Origin: JAPLJC01 sp963697965 | GTDB taxonomy: Bacteria; Desulfobacterota; Desulfobaccia; Desulfobaccales; 0-14-0-80-60-11 | DNA length: 64,000 nt | Assembly (NCBI GenBank): GCA_963697965.1 | Contig: OY969108.1 | Span: 3,286,001-3,350,000, forward strand | Reading direction: 5' to 3' | Shown here: piece by piece, positions 7,715 to 17,356 of the stretch | Numbering within the stretch: position 1 is the first letter of the stretch | Layout: each line of letters opens with the position of its first letter | The notes under the pieces: generated by a model | The model's database searches: none | The model's input: the letters and a program-made list of their open reading frames with translations, nothing else | What the model was told of the DNA's origin: nothing | Translations under genes and position numbers: made by a program

Positions 7715-9938
7715 AATCGGCCCTGTGCATCGGAAAATCGATGATGAATTTGGTCCCCTGGGGGACGTTGTCTTCCACCCGGATATGGCCCTGGTGCTCG
7801 GCCACGATGGAATTGACGATGGCCAGGCCCAAACCGGTGCCGCCCCGCTTGGTGGAGAAGTAGGGCTCAAAGATCCGCACCTTGTCACGGTTCGGGACAC
7901 CCTTGCCGGAGTCGGCCACGCTGAGTTCCACCCTGCCGTCGGCCGGGGTTCTGCGGATGGCGACCATGATAGTCCCGGCCCCGTCAATGGAGCCCAGGGC
8001 GTTATCCAGTAAATTGAGGAGCAGCCTCTTGACCTGCTCGCGGTCCAGGAGCACGGGGGGCAACTGGGGGTCGGGGTGGAATTCCAGGGCCACCCGGGGC
8101 TGCAATTCCCGATAGAGGAGCAGGGTCTCCTGGACCAGGGCGTTAAAATCCTGGGGGGCCAGGGTCAGTTGGGGCAGGCGGGCGAAGCGGGCAAAGTTAT
8201 CTACCAGGCTCTGGAGTTCCTCCACCTGCTTGACGATGATCTGGGTGCATTCCTGGAAGACCAGGCCGTCCTCCCCGAGGCGGTCGGCGTAGCGCCGCTG
8301 CAAGCGCTGGGCCGCCAGCTTGAGGGGGGTCAGGGGATTCTTCACTTCATGGGCAATCCGGCGAGCCACCTCCCGCCAGGCCGCCAGCCGCTGGGCCCGC
8401 TCCAGGTCCGTCAGGTCTTCGAAGACTATGACCACTCCCAGGTCGCGGCCGGCTTCATCCTTGAGCACTGTGGTCTTGAGCAACAGATAAAGGGTCTGGT
8501 TGGGCAGGATCAGATGCAGGGACTTCTCCACCGTGCCCCGGGAGGCGGCGCGGGCTGCGGCCACCACCTCGACCATGCGCTGGTAGGCAGCCGGGGGCAG
8601 CAGCACCCGGGCCTCCCGGCCCAACACCTCCTCCCTGTTCAGGCGCAACATCTGGGCGGCGGAGTCGTTGATCATGGTGACCTTGCCCGCGGCGTCCAGG
8701 GCGATGACCCCCGCGGCCACGTTTTTGAGCAGGATCTCCATGTCCCGCTTCTGGTAGGAGATGAGTCCGTGGGATACGCTCAACTGCTCGTAGGCCGCGG
8801 CCAACTGCGCCTTACCCTGCTGCAGGTCCTGGGTCATCTTGTTGAAGGATTGCACCAGAAAGGCGATTTCATCCCGCCCCTCCTGGGGAATCTGGAAGTC
8901 GTAGTCCCCTCCCGCCACCTTCAGGGCGCCCTCGGCCAGTTCCCGGATGGGGGTGGTTAACTCCCGGGCCATGTAAAACCCCAGCCAGATGGCGGCCATC
9001 AGGGTAATTAAGGTGACGATGATCAGGCCCAGGTAATGGCTCACCTTCAGCGGGCTGAATTGCAAGAGGCGCTGGCGCAGCTCCTGAAGGCTGCGTTCCG
9101 CGGCGGCGACCCGCAGCAGGTGGGTTTCGGGAATGGTCTGGCGCACCAGCAGGTAGCCTTGGATCTGGCCGGCGGCGTCGGTCACCGGCGTCAGGAAGCT
9201 CAGGAGTTCCTGTGTACCGACCTTCTGGCGCAGCACCGTCTCCGCCATCGCCTTTAGCTCCCCGGGGGCCGGCCGCGGCAGTTCCGGGGCCCCCCGCAGT
9301 TGGGGAGCATAGCTGGCAGCCAGCGGCGCCCCCTGGCGGTCCAGGACCTCCAGGCCGCTAAGGTCATAATCGGCACGGCGCTGCTGCACGAAGGATCGAA
9401 GATAATCTCGATCCCCCCGGGCCAAAGCGCCACTTTCCTGCAATTCCCCGGTAAACCTGCGGCCATAGGCCTTGAGGTTGTCCTCCACCTCCACGGAGAA
9501 GGTGCGGGTCAGATCGACGGCCTTGTCCAGGGACTCCTCCACCTGCCGGTCCCAGGAGTAATTCACCTGGCTGGAGAGGAGCTGCCAGGCCATGAAAATG
9601 AGAAACAGGGTGGGAAGCAGGGTGAGGCTGATGAAGGTGAGGACCAGGCGGGTGCGCAGCCGGGAGCCGAAGACCTTGCGGCGCCGCTCCAGGAAGAGTT
9701 TGGCCAGGTGGCGGAAGATGAGAAAGGTGAAAAGCAGCAGCAGAAAGGCGTTGATGTTCAGCAGGCCGAAGGCCAGGAGACTGCCGGTCACCGGTTGGCC
9801 GCCCTGGTGCACCAGGCGCACTTCCACGGTAGTGATGGCCACTACCAGCGCCAGGGTGAGGGCGATGAGGAATCGTTCCCGCCGGCGCTTGCGAGATTGC
9901 CTGAGTTGTTCCGGAGTGGGAGCGCTCTTTGTTGGCAT
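7689..9938 (-). CDS. NtrY-like membrane sensor histidine kinase
   Basis: 749 residues. An arginine-rich N-terminus leads into several membrane segments (starting near residue 24), then a large extracytoplasmic region, another membrane helix near residue 310, HAMP, PAS, HisKA and HATPase domains. The H-box reads RIAHEVKNPLTPLKLAAQRL, typical of NtrY, and the ATP lid contains GTGLGLAIV. Known role: sensing of nitrogen or redox state and phosphorylation of NtrX. Its gene overlaps the regulator gene that follows by 26 bp. In this lineage the signal sensed is unknown; NtrY/NtrX naming is by similarity of architecture and motifs only. Confidence 0.92.
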   Translation of the reverse strand: MPTKSAPTPEQLRQSRKRRRERFLIALTLALVVAITTVEVRLVHQGGQPVTGSLLAFGLLNINAFLLLLFTFLIFRHLAKLFLERRRKVFGSRLRTRLVLTFISLTLLPTLFLIFMAWQLLSSQVNYSWDRQVEESLDKAVDLTRTFSVEVEDNLKAYGRRFTGELQESGALARGDRDYLRSFVQQRRADYDLSGLEVLDRQGAPLAASYAPQLRGAPELPRPAPGELKAMAETVLRQKVGTQELLSFLTPVTDAAGQIQGYLLVRQTIPETHLLRVAAAERSLQELRQRLLQFSPLKVSHYLGLIIVTLITLMAAIWLGFYMARELTTPIRELAEGALKVAGGDYDFQIPQEGRDEIAFLVQSFNKMTQDLQQGKAQLAAAYEQLSVSHGLISYQKRDMEILLKNVAAGVIALDAAGKVTMINDSAAQMLRLNREEVLGREARVLLPPAAYQRMVEVVAAARAASRGTVEKSLHLILPNQTLYLLLKTTVLKDEAGRDLGVVIVFEDLTDLERAQRLAAWREVARRIAHEVKNPLTPLKLAAQRLQRRYADRLGEDGLVFQECTQIIVKQVEELQSLVDNFARFARLPQLTLAPQDFNALVQETLLLYRELQPRVALEFHPDPQLPPVLLDREQVKRLLLNLLDNALGSIDGAGTIMVAIRRTPADGRVELSVADSGKGVPNRDKVRIFEPYFSTKRGGTGLGLAIVNSIVAEHQGHIRVEDNVPQGTKFIIDFPMHRADYAGNLAGS

Positions 9939-10283
9939 CAGCCTCTCAGCCTCTTTCCTTGACGCTTGCTCCCAGGGGCCGGTTGGCTTTCATCTCGGCA
10001 TAATCCCTTAAACTTTATATATTTATCATTATTGCGAGACCTTGGCAAGCAGGGCCCGGGAGGGATGAGCTCAGGGTCAGTCAGGCCAAAAGAGACTGCG
10101 GTTCACCCCCACGGGCGCGGGGACAACGGTTGTAGGGGCAGGTTTAAAACCTGCCCCTACGGTTAACTCCCACGGGCATGCGGCCCACGGGAAAATCGGG
10201 TACTCCGGTTGCTGTCCTGAAAGCTAACCTGGATCCGAAGATTATCCAGGCCATTACCAGCCACTGCTCACCGGCCGCGGTCC
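9939..10283. repeat. Intergenic region with a family A palindrome
   Basis: No gene is seen in this spacer between the divergent ends of the kinase promoter region and mazG. It carries a family A palindrome at 10132-10160 in which G-C pairs of the 1010 copy are replaced by A-T pairs on both arms (GTAGGGGCAGG / CCTGCCCCTAC), a compensated change that keeps the palindrome. The upstream AT-rich block at 10005-10035 could hold the kinase promoter. Confidence 0.6.
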
Positions 10284-11087
10284 TTACTCGGGCCTCTCCT
10301 GCTTGCTGGCCTCCCAGATGGCCTCCATCTCTTCCAGGGTGGCGGTCTCCGGGGTCTTGCCTTCCTTGGCCAGGGTGCGCTCCACCACGTGGAACCGTTT
10401 GATGAACTTGTAGATGGTGCGCCTGAGCGCCCTCTCGGAATCGAGGTTGAGGAAGCGGGCCACGTTCACCAGGGAAAAAAGGAGATCACCCAGCTCTTCC
10501 TCCCGGGCAAGGTGCCCAGGGCCGGTGAGGGCCTGGCGGAACTCCTGCCATTCTTCCTCCACCTTGTCCAAGGCCCCCTGCACCTGGGGCCAGTCGAAGC
10601 CCAGGCGAGCCGCGGCTTCCCCCAGACGCTGGGCCTGAACCAGGGCGGGCAGCGCCGGCGACACCTTACCCAGGGCGCCCGGGGCCGCTTTGCCCTCTCG
10701 AGCCTTGGCCTGTTGCCAGAGGCGCCGCAGGTCCTCCTGGGTTCTGGCCTCTTCACCCTTGAAGACATGGGGATGGCGGTGGATCATCTTGGCGGAGATC
10801 CCGGCCGCCACCTCCACCAGGGAGAAGTCGCCCCGCTCCTGGTAAAGATCGCTTAAGAAGACCAGGTGCAGCAGCAGGTCTCCCATCTCCTCCTTGATCT
10901 TCTCGGGGTCGCCGCTGTCCAGGGCCTCGATCAATTCATAGGCCTCTTCCAGCACGTAGGTCTTCAGGGTCTCCGGGGTCTGGAGGGCGTCCCAGGGGCA
11001 GCCGCCGGGGCCTCGCAGCCGCCGGACAATGGCGGCAAATTCATTGATCATGGCCCCGGGATCGGCATCTTTCCCGTTCATCTTCAA
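10284..11087 (-). CDS. mazG: MazG nucleoside triphosphate pyrophosphohydrolase
   Basis: 267 residues with two tandem MazG domains, as in the long E. coli type. Domain one has GPGGCPWDALQTPETLKTYVLEEAYE followed by the metal-binding EEMGDLLLHLVF helix; domain two has the counterpart EEWQEFRQAL and EELGDLLFSLVNVARF. Known role: hydrolysis of NTPs to NMP and pyrophosphate, cleaning the nucleotide pool and lowering ppGpp-related stress signals. The acidic metal ligands (E-x-x-E and E-x-x-D) are present in both domains. It lies 64 bp after the cvpA-like gene on the same strand and could be co-transcribed with it. Confidence 0.94.
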   Translation of the reverse strand: MKMNGKDADPGAMINEFAAIVRRLRGPGGCPWDALQTPETLKTYVLEEAYELIEALDSGDPEKIKEEMGDLLLHLVFLSDLYQERGDFSLVEVAAGISAKMIHRHPHVFKGEEARTQEDLRRLWQQAKAREGKAAPGALGKVSPALPALVQAQRLGEAAARLGFDWPQVQGALDKVEEEWQEFRQALTGPGHLAREEELGDLLFSLVNVARFLNLDSERALRRTIYKFIKRFHVVERTLAKEGKTPETATLEEMEAIWEASKQERPE

Positions 11088-11151
11088 AAAGTTCCTTATT
11101 TAAGCGCGCTGGGCAGTTCCGACGACGGGCGGGGCCTTCAGCCCCCCGCCC

Positions 11152-11694
11152 CTACGCCGTCTCCTCGGGCTTCTTCCCCTCCAACCGCTCTTGCCAGTGC
11201 TGCAGGTCGTCCAGGACCCTCTTTTTAAAACTCGGGGGCAGCAATTCCAGGGTCTGGCGGCTGATATGGGTGAGTTCCGGGGCGGTGCGGGATTCCTGGA
11301 GGAGCCGGGAATCCCGGGGCAGGAGCAGGGCGACAACCATCAAGGCGAAGCCGATGACCACCGCCCCCTTAACCAGGGCAAACAGGGCCCCCATCAGACG
11401 CTCGAAAAAATCGAGGTGGAGGTGGTATAATAGGCGCTGGAGGGCATGGGCCGCCAGCAAGGTGAGCCAATAGACCGCCACCAGGATGATGACAAAGGCG
11501 ACGATGCGGGCATACTGGGGTTCGGAGATCCAGCGCGACAGGATCTCCGACAGCCGCATGTAGGTGTGGGCGGCGGCCACCACTCCCGCGGCCAACCCCA
11601 CCACCACCGCCAGCTCCTGGAACAGGCCCCGGTAATATCCCCGGACGGTCACCAACCCGAGCAGGATCAAGATCCCCAGGTCCAAGAGGTTCAT
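11152..11694 (-). CDS. cvpA: CvpA family membrane protein
   Basis: 180 residues with four hydrophobic segments (near residues 3-20, 28-45, 62-84 and 105-125) and the family signature DLGILILLGLVTVRGYYRGLFQE at the N-terminus, then a charged cytoplasmic tail rich in Lys and Glu. The family is named after colicin V production; members affect envelope or bile-salt tolerance, with no enzymatic role known. The ATG at 11694 gives the usual short N-terminus. It precedes mazG on the minus strand. Confidence 0.87.
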   Translation of the reverse strand: MNLLDLGILILLGLVTVRGYYRGLFQELAVVVGLAAGVVAAAHTYMRLSEILSRWISEPQYARIVAFVIILVAVYWLTLLAAHALQRLLYHLHLDFFERLMGALFALVKGAVVIGFALMVVALLLPRDSRLLQESRTAPELTHISRQTLELLPPSFKKRVLDDLQHWQERLEGKKPEETA

Positions 11695-11914
11695 GGGCGC
11701 ACCTGTTCCATTAGCTGAACAGGACTATCAAAAAAACCGGGAAGCGTCAAGGCTGGGGGGGGGTTAGGCATGATAACATTTCCCATACCTTTCCCCTATT
11801 TCATGTCTTAAAATTCGCCAGGTTCGGCGAACCAGAAAATAAACGCGGTTAGAGATGCGGAATTTCCTAGTAAGTGCGGAATAGGGACGAAATAATCTCA
11901 ATGATAGAAATTAA

Positions 11915-12589
11915 TTATTGCTTAAGTTGTTTGGCTATGGCACCTATACGCTCGCCAATGATCCTTATTGAAGCAGGATTTGCGGGATGCTCGAAAAATC
12001 TATCTAATATTTCATCTTTAATTCCTTCCCGAGCCAAAGCGTTCCGCATTTCGATAACCCTCGCCCCAAAACGTTCGGAGTATATTGACATTGTTTGTTG
12101 AGAATACTTAATCGGCTTATCAAAATCACGATCGAATGATAGCATCTTATCTACAACTGATTCAGGCTCATTCGCTTGTCGTTCACCTAAAAAAAGCAAA
12201 ATTTCATTAGATAGCAACAAAGCCCTATATTCTAGGCTACCCTGGGGGGCTTTAGATTCGGCTAATTGTGCAATACTCTGATTAGTTGCAGTTTGCAGTT
12301 TTTGGGTTTCATCAAATCTTCCTAAGATTTTTGCTATTTCAACAACATGTTTGTTTTGTTCAGTGTTAATTGCATTTATTTCCAATGCAAAAAGTGCAAA
12401 AGCGAGGAATATCCATGCAAGTCTTTCGCGGAGTCCAATTTGTGGGCGCAACGTTATCATAAGAGCTGAAACCCCCAATACACAAATCCAAACTCCTGGA
12501 GATGTACCTTGACTCCAAAATAAAATTTTAATCGCCACGCAAAGGATTGCGCAAGTAAAGATGGATAACCAACCCCAAGCAATCTGCAT
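11915..12589 (-). CDS. Hypothetical membrane protein, AT-rich
   Basis: 224 residues, not recognised. Three hydrophobic segments lie in the first ~75 residues (IFTCAILCVAIKILF, WICVLGVSALMITL, AWIFLAFALFALEI), followed by a soluble region of ~150 residues likely to be helical, with NTEQNKHVVEIAKILGRFDETQ at its start. Base composition is visibly lower in GC than the neighbouring cvpA and terminase genes, which suggests acquisition. It sits on the minus strand downstream of the orphan terminase, separated by 109 bp. No partner or function can be named. Confidence 0.6.
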   Translation of the reverse strand: MQIAWGWLSIFTCAILCVAIKILFWSQGTSPGVWICVLGVSALMITLRPQIGLRERLAWIFLAFALFALEINAINTEQNKHVVEIAKILGRFDETQKLQTATNQSIAQLAESKAPQGSLEYRALLLSNEILLFLGERQANEPESVVDKMLSFDRDFDKPIKYSQQTMSIYSERFGARVIEMRNALAREGIKDEILDRFFEHPANPASIRIIGERIGAIAKQLKQ

Positions 12590-12698
12590 GTTACATGGTT
12601 ACATATTATTCTATAATACGTCAAGATAATTTCTCCTGCTAAAGGCTATCCCAATTTTGCGGCATCCTCTCATTAGCAAATAAATTCAAAATGATGAA

Positions 12699-14234
12699 CT
12701 ACCGAGATTCCTGGGCCAGGGCGACGGCCCCGGCCAGGGCTTCCGGCCCCCGGTCGCCCAGGGCCCCGGAGGGAAAATAGAGGAGTTGCTCCACCAGCAG
12801 TTCCTGGTCCGAGTGGCCCCGGATAAAGCGGAGCCGGCCCCGGGCCAGCAGGGGGGCCAAGTCGGCTACCCGGCTCTCTCCGGCCACCTGCCGGCTCACC
12901 CCCTGCAGGGGCGGCAGGCCGCTCTCTTGCCGGCCCAGACGCGCAAACTCCCGGAACCGCGGCTCCTTAAAGAGCGGATCGGCCACCCCCAGAATCTCAT
13001 AGGGAGAGCGGCGGTGGCGCTGGCAGATGCCGCGCAGGGCCTCCTCCAGGGAGGACCGGCGGATGCAGGCGTCCATGACGTAAAAGATCGACTGCTGCCG
13101 GTCCCAACCCACGCTGACCACTGCCCTTTGGGCGGCGCCGGCCCCGGTCTGAAGAGATGGCTCGAAAAAACCGGCCACCAGAAGCTGCCGGTCTTTGAGG
13201 ATATCCGGATGGTAGTAATGGATCCACTCTTCCCGGAACAATCCCGGCTCCGGCAGCGGTTCGTTCATCTTCTCCCGGTTGAAGGCGGCCACGCCCAGGA
13301 AACGCTTCTGGAGCTTGAGGCGGTCGGCGGGATAGCGGGCCTCCCAGAGGGAGCTGCCATCTTCCTGCACCGCCCGGTAGAGGCGCCGCCGGAAATGGCG
13401 GAAGGGTTCCTCATCAGCGGTGAGCATCCGTTGCAGGGCGCTCTGCCATCTGAGAATGGTGCCGAGGATCAACAGGTTGCCCCCGGCCTCCAGGGCGGGC
13501 AGGACCTCCAGCTTCACCCAGTCCAGGATCCGGCGGACCATCTCCGGGTCGGCCGCTCCTTTTTTATTTTTTCCATTTCTTTCGTAAGGATCGTATTCGA
13601 GATCGTCCAGGATCACCAGGTCGGGGCGGCATGGCTGCCCCAGAGAAAACTTCAGGCCCCGGAGGCGCTGGCCCAGGCCCCGGGCCTTCACCCGGATGCC
13701 GTTGGCGGTGACAAAGTCGTCCACCGGCCGGTTGGCCTTCGCCAACTCGCCGAAATCCTGGTGCAGCCTCTGATTGTAAAGCAACTCCATAATTAGGCGG
13801 CCGGTAAGGTCGCTGGCCCGGTCCTCGCTGTCGCTGCCGATAATAATGAAGCGCCGCCGCTTAAAGCAGATCTGGTGCAGCAGGTAACCGAAGGCGCTCG
13901 TGGTCTTGCCGAACTCCCGGGGGGCGGCCACTGCTGCGGCCAGGCTTTCGGGGCCGCCCGTGCCGGACGGTGGCTCCATAAGCTTTACCAGCTCATAATG
14001 GAAAGGCGCCGACACCTGGGAGAAGTGATGGGGCAAATAGGTGCGGCAGAAAAAGACGGGATCGGCCGCGGCCCGCTTTAGCCGCTGCTGCTGTTTTTCT
14101 TCGTTTTCCGGCCAAAAAAACGGCGCTTCCAGGGCGAGCCGCGCCAGCATCTCGTCGGCCTCCCGGCGGAACTCCGATTGGGTCAATTTCTCTTCCAGGG
14201 TTCTTACCTCTGCCCTCGCTCTCCCGGTATTCAT
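12699..14234 (-). CDS. Phage terminase large subunit-like protein (orphan)
   Basis: About 511 residues. The first half is an ATPase: Walker A-like PREFGKTT, a Walker B DLVILDDLE near residue 212, and a coupling-motif region LLILGTILRW. The second half looks like the RNase H-fold nuclease, starting VSVGWDRQQSIFYVMDA. Known role: ATP-driven packaging of phage DNA and cutting of concatemers. No portal, capsid, small terminase or integrase gene is near, so it is a relic or a domesticated gene. The frame opens at an ATG at 14246, but GGAG is six bases before the ATG at 14234, which is therefore preferred. GC content matches the host, which argues against very recent arrival. Confidence 0.82.
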   Translation of the reverse strand: MNTGRARAEVRTLEEKLTQSEFRREADEMLARLALEAPFFWPENEEKQQQRLKRAAADPVFFCRTYLPHHFSQVSAPFHYELVKLMEPPSGTGGPESLAAAVAAPREFGKTTSAFGYLLHQICFKRRRFIIIGSDSEDRASDLTGRLIMELLYNQRLHQDFGELAKANRPVDDFVTANGIRVKARGLGQRLRGLKFSLGQPCRPDLVILDDLEYDPYERNGKNKKGAADPEMVRRILDWVKLEVLPALEAGGNLLILGTILRWQSALQRMLTADEEPFRHFRRRLYRAVQEDGSSLWEARYPADRLKLQKRFLGVAAFNREKMNEPLPEPGLFREEWIHYYHPDILKDRQLLVAGFFEPSLQTGAGAAQRAVVSVGWDRQQSIFYVMDACIRRSSLEEALRGICQRHRRSPYEILGVADPLFKEPRFREFARLGRQESGLPPLQGVSRQVAGESRVADLAPLLARGRLRFIRGHSDQELLVEQLLYFPSGALGDRGPEALAGAVALAQESR

Positions 14235-14367
14235 GCCTTGCTCCATTTTTCTGGCAGCCGCAAGCTGCCGGCAGACGATGGGGAGCCGCGGCCTCTCAGA
14301 CCCTGGCTGGCCTTAAGCGGTCTGGCGGCTCCATGATTAAAAAGACCAAAATTAAGTCAATTCCACC

Positions 14368-14544
14368 TTAATCCACCTCGGCCAGCTTCTCGTGCACCGC
14401 GCTGGCCAGGATTCTCAGGGTGCCGCTGTTGAGCTTGACCCCCCTGAGCCGTCCCTCCCAGAACCAGCGATAGACGGTGGACCTGGATACCGCCAGTCGC
14501 CGGGCCACATCCCGGGGCCGCATCAACTCGTCTCGGTTCCTCAA
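14368..14544 (-). CDS. Excisionase-like helix-turn-helix protein
   Basis: A small MerR/Xis-type DNA-binding protein of ~58 residues: RPRDVARRLAVSRSTVYRWF, then WEGRLRGVKLNSGTLRILASAV. This is the HTH_17 (excisionase family) pattern, with the wing residues that read DNA after the recognition helix. An in-frame ATG exists at 14583, but AAGGAGG lies seven to eight bases before a TTG at 14544, which is the likely start; an ATG at 14523 would give 51 residues. It is the first gene of a minus-strand group leading to the orphan terminase, so it may regulate that gene or be an excision cofactor of a lost prophage. Confidence 0.72.
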   Translation of the reverse strand: MRNRDELMRPRDVARRLAVSRSTVYRWFWEGRLRGVKLNSGTLRILASAVHEKLAEVD

Positions 14545-15027
14545 TGCCCCTACCTCCTTGCCGTTTCCCCACCGCCCCTTCAAGATTCATGTCGTCCAAC
14601 AGGAGAGATGTCCGCATTTGTCCCAAAACCAAATCAACAGGCAACGGTAAGGACGGGTTTTAGACCCGCCCCCACAAGCAGATTGAGGCCGCTCTGTATG
14701 AGTTGCGCCAGCCGGGGGTACCCCCGACAAAAAAAACCAAAAAAAAAGGCAAAAACCCGCAGAGGGATTTTTGCAAAGGTCGCACCTCGATATCGGGACC
14801 CGAACCCGGGGCTAATTTGGCGGCCAAAAGGAACTACGATTTCAGGGGCTTTCTCTTAACCCCTAGAATCAAAGGCCCGATGGACCCCTGATTTACGGGG
14901 GCTTTAGGAACGGCAGGTAATTTTATCCATTATTTCTTGCGGTTATCCGGTAAGAGAATTTTGGCCCTGCCCTTGCAGAGGTAAGCTGGCGAGGACACGA
15001 CTCTCACCCCCCAGAGGAGATGGAATT
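14545..15027. other. Intergenic region between two divergent HTH genes
   Basis: About 480 bp between two divergently transcribed excisionase-like genes. It contains a degenerate family A palindrome (14648-14676, GACGGGTTTT/AGACCCGCCC), an A-rich run (14725-14755) and a small hairpin AGGGGCTTT...AACCCCT near 14837-14857. A segment near 14795-14815 has a TTCG-containing hairpin resembling a tRNA T-arm, but no acceptor stem pairs with it, so no tRNA is called. Operators for the two HTH proteins could lie here. Confidence 0.45.
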
Positions 15028-15231
15028 ATGGATTTGCTGCAGCAGAAACGTTTTTTCCGGCCGGATGAAGTAGCCGCCATCCTGGCCCTTTCCCGCCGCA
15101 CCATCTACCGCATGATCCGGGATGGGCGCCTGCCCGGGGTGAAATGGGGCGCCGGCCCCTGGCGCATCCCCCGGGAGAGCCTGGCTGGAATATTCCCCGA
15201 AGACGCGGATTCCTGGATGGCCACCTCTTAA
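15028..15231 (+). CDS. Excisionase-like helix-turn-helix protein
   Basis: 67 residues of the excisionase/HTH_17 family: FFRPDEVAAILALSRRTIYRMI, then RDGRLPGVKWGAGPWRIPRESL. The ATG at 15028 follows GAGGAGA by a normal distance. It is related in pattern to the protein encoded divergently at 14544, sharing V-A-x-x-L-A-[LV]-S-R-x-T-[IV]-Y-R and the GRLxGVK turn. Known members bind DNA and either help an integrase excise an element or act as transcription regulators. No integrase is adjacent. It lies upstream of ftsH but is separated from it by ~200 bp. Confidence 0.8.
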   Translation: MDLLQQKRFFRPDEVAAILALSRRTIYRMIRDGRLPGVKWGAGPWRIPRESLAGIFPEDADSWMATS

Positions 15232-15429
15232 CGGCCCCGCCAGAGGTTATCGCAGGCAGGGTGGGGCCGGTTCCCACTCCGTCCTGAAACTTCCCTGCCC
15301 AAAGCGGTTGGTCCTGATGGTCAACGGCAGGATTCCCTTGCATTTTCCACAGATAGATTTAAAATATTTATTTGAAGGAATCTGGCAGCATGTCAGAATG
15401 GCTATTGTTGACGCCTCTTAAGGACCATA

Positions 15430-17325
15430 ATGAATAAGCGTTTGAGCCCGTTTTCTAAGAATATCGCCTTGTGGCTGCTCATCACCCTGGTGATGATTGT
15501 GCTCTACAATTACTTCTCCGTCGTCGAGGGCAACCGGGACAAGACCGCCATCAATTACACCAAGTTTGTGGAGATGGTGCAGGCTGACCGGGTGTCCAAG
15601 GTCACCCTGAAGGGAAATGAAATCTCCGGGGAGTACTCTGACGGCAAAAGTTTCAAGAGTTACGCCCCCGACGACCCGGCGCTGGTGAAGCTGCTCGAGT
15701 CCAAGAAGGTGGAGATCACCGCCGTCAACAAGGATGACAGCTCCTGGTACGGCACCTTGCTGGCTTCCTGGTTGCCCATGATAGTGTTGGTGGGCATCTG
15801 GATCTTCTTCATGCGCCAGATGCAGGCGGGCGGCGGCAAGGCCATGTCCTTCGGCAAGAGCCGGGCTCGCCTGATGACCGAAAACACGGTGAAGATCACC
15901 TTCAATGACGTGGCCGGCATCGAGGAAGCCAAGGACGAAGTCTCTGAGATCATCGACTTCCTGAAAGACCCCAAGAAGTTTACCCGCCTGGGGGGGCGCA
16001 TCCCCAAGGGGGTTCTCCTGGTGGGGGCCCCGGGGACCGGCAAGACCCTGCTGGCCCGGGCCATCGCCGGGGAAGCGGCGGTCCCCTTCTTTAGCATCAG
16101 CGGCTCCGACTTCGTGGAAATGTTCGTGGGCGTGGGCGCCGCCCGGGTGCGGGACCTGTTTATTCAGGCCAAGAAAAGCGCCCCCTGCATCATCTTCATC
16201 GATGAGATCGACGCGGTGGGCCGCCATCGGGGCGCCGGGCTGGGCGGAGGCCACGACGAGCGGGAGCAGACCTTGAACCAGCTCCTGGTAGAGATGGACG
16301 GATTTGAGGCCAACGAAGGGGTTATCCTGATCGCCGCCACCAACCGCCCGGACGTGTTGGACCCGGCCCTGCTAAGGCCCGGCCGTTTCGACCGCCAGGT
16401 GGTGGTCCCGGTCCCGGACCTCAAAGGCCGGGAGGCCATCCTCAAGGTGCATACCAGGCGCACCCCCCTGTCCGATTCGGTGGACCTCTCCATCCTGGCC
16501 AGGGGCACCCCCGGATTCTCCGGGGCCGATCTGGAGAACCTGGCCAACGAGGCCGCCTTGTTCGCCGCCCGCCGCGGGAACGAATCGGTAGCCATGGAAG
16601 ACTTTGAGCAGGCCAAGGACAAGGTCCTCATGGGCGCGGAACGCCGGAGCCTCATCCTGAGCGAGCGTGAACGGCGCAATACCGCCTACCACGAAGCGGG
16701 CCACACCCTGGTGGCCAGGCTCAGCCCCGGCGCCGACCCGATCCATAAGGTCACCATCATCCCCCGGGGGCAGGCCCTGGGCCTTACCCAGCAATTGCCT
16801 CTGGACGAACGCCACACCTATTCCAAAGATTTCCTGGTGACCGCCCTCACTGTCCTTCTGGGCGGCCGGGCCGCTGAGGAGCTGGTTTTTCAACAGTTCA
16901 CCACCGGGGCGGGCAATGACCTGGAGCGGGCCACCGACCTGGCCCGGAAGATGGTGTGTAACTGGGGCATGAGCGATGAGCTGGGCCCGGTCACCTTCGG
17001 GAAAAAGGAAGAGCATATCTTTCTGGGCCGGGAGTTCGCCCAATCCAAGGATTTTAGCGAGGAAACGGCCCGCCTGATCGACGCTGCCATCAAGAATCTG
17101 ATATTAAAGGCCTCCGGGCAAGCGGTGTCCTTGCTTTCCAAGCACCGGGCCCAATTGGAAATCCTGGCCCAAGGCCTCCTGGAAAAAGAGACCCTGGACA
17201 GCCGGGAGATCGATAGGATCCTGGCCGTGGCGGAGCCGCCGGAGCCGCCGCAGGAGGAACCCCCTGAACCCCAGGAGGAACCGCGGGATCCCGACCAGTT
17301 TCCCTTGAGCCTGCAGCAGGCTTAA
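15430..17325 (+). CDS. ftsH: ATP-dependent zinc metalloprotease FtsH
   Basis: 631 residues, complete. Two membrane helices (residues 11-29 and ~113-132) flank a periplasmic domain. The AAA+ module has Walker A GAPGTGKT at 199-206, Walker B IIFIDEID near 254, and a second region of homology ending LRPGRFDR. The M41 protease has HEAGH at 421-425 and the third zinc ligand Asp in AGNDLERATD. Known role: hexameric membrane protease that removes misassembled membrane proteins and regulators such as LpxC or sigma-32. The tail is Pro/Glu-rich (EPPEPPQEEPPEPQ). It is followed by an intrinsic terminator, yet folP and cdaA come next as in many bacteria. Confidence 0.97.
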   Translation: MNKRLSPFSKNIALWLLITLVMIVLYNYFSVVEGNRDKTAINYTKFVEMVQADRVSKVTLKGNEISGEYSDGKSFKSYAPDDPALVKLLESKKVEITAVNKDDSSWYGTLLASWLPMIVLVGIWIFFMRQMQAGGGKAMSFGKSRARLMTENTVKITFNDVAGIEEAKDEVSEIIDFLKDPKKFTRLGGRIPKGVLLVGAPGTGKTLLARAIAGEAAVPFFSISGSDFVEMFVGVGAARVRDLFIQAKKSAPCIIFIDEIDAVGRHRGAGLGGGHDEREQTLNQLLVEMDGFEANEGVILIAATNRPDVLDPALLRPGRFDRQVVVPVPDLKGREAILKVHTRRTPLSDSVDLSILARGTPGFSGADLENLANEAALFAARRGNESVAMEDFEQAKDKVLMGAERRSLILSERERRNTAYHEAGHTLVARLSPGADPIHKVTIIPRGQALGLTQQLPLDERHTYSKDFLVTALTVLLGGRAAEELVFQQFTTGAGNDLERATDLARKMVCNWGMSDELGPVTFGKKEEHIFLGREFAQSKDFSEETARLIDAAIKNLILKASGQAVSLLSKHRAQLEILAQGLLEKETLDSREIDRILAVAEPPEPPQEEPPEPQEEPRDPDQFPLSLQQA

Positions 17326-17356
17326 GGGTTCGGTAGTCCGGAGGTCAAGGAGAGAA

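Noticed and set aside
14790..14870. tRNA or tRNA fragment suggested by a TTCG-loop hairpin
   Set aside because: No matching acceptor stem, D-arm or anticodon arm could be drawn on either strand.
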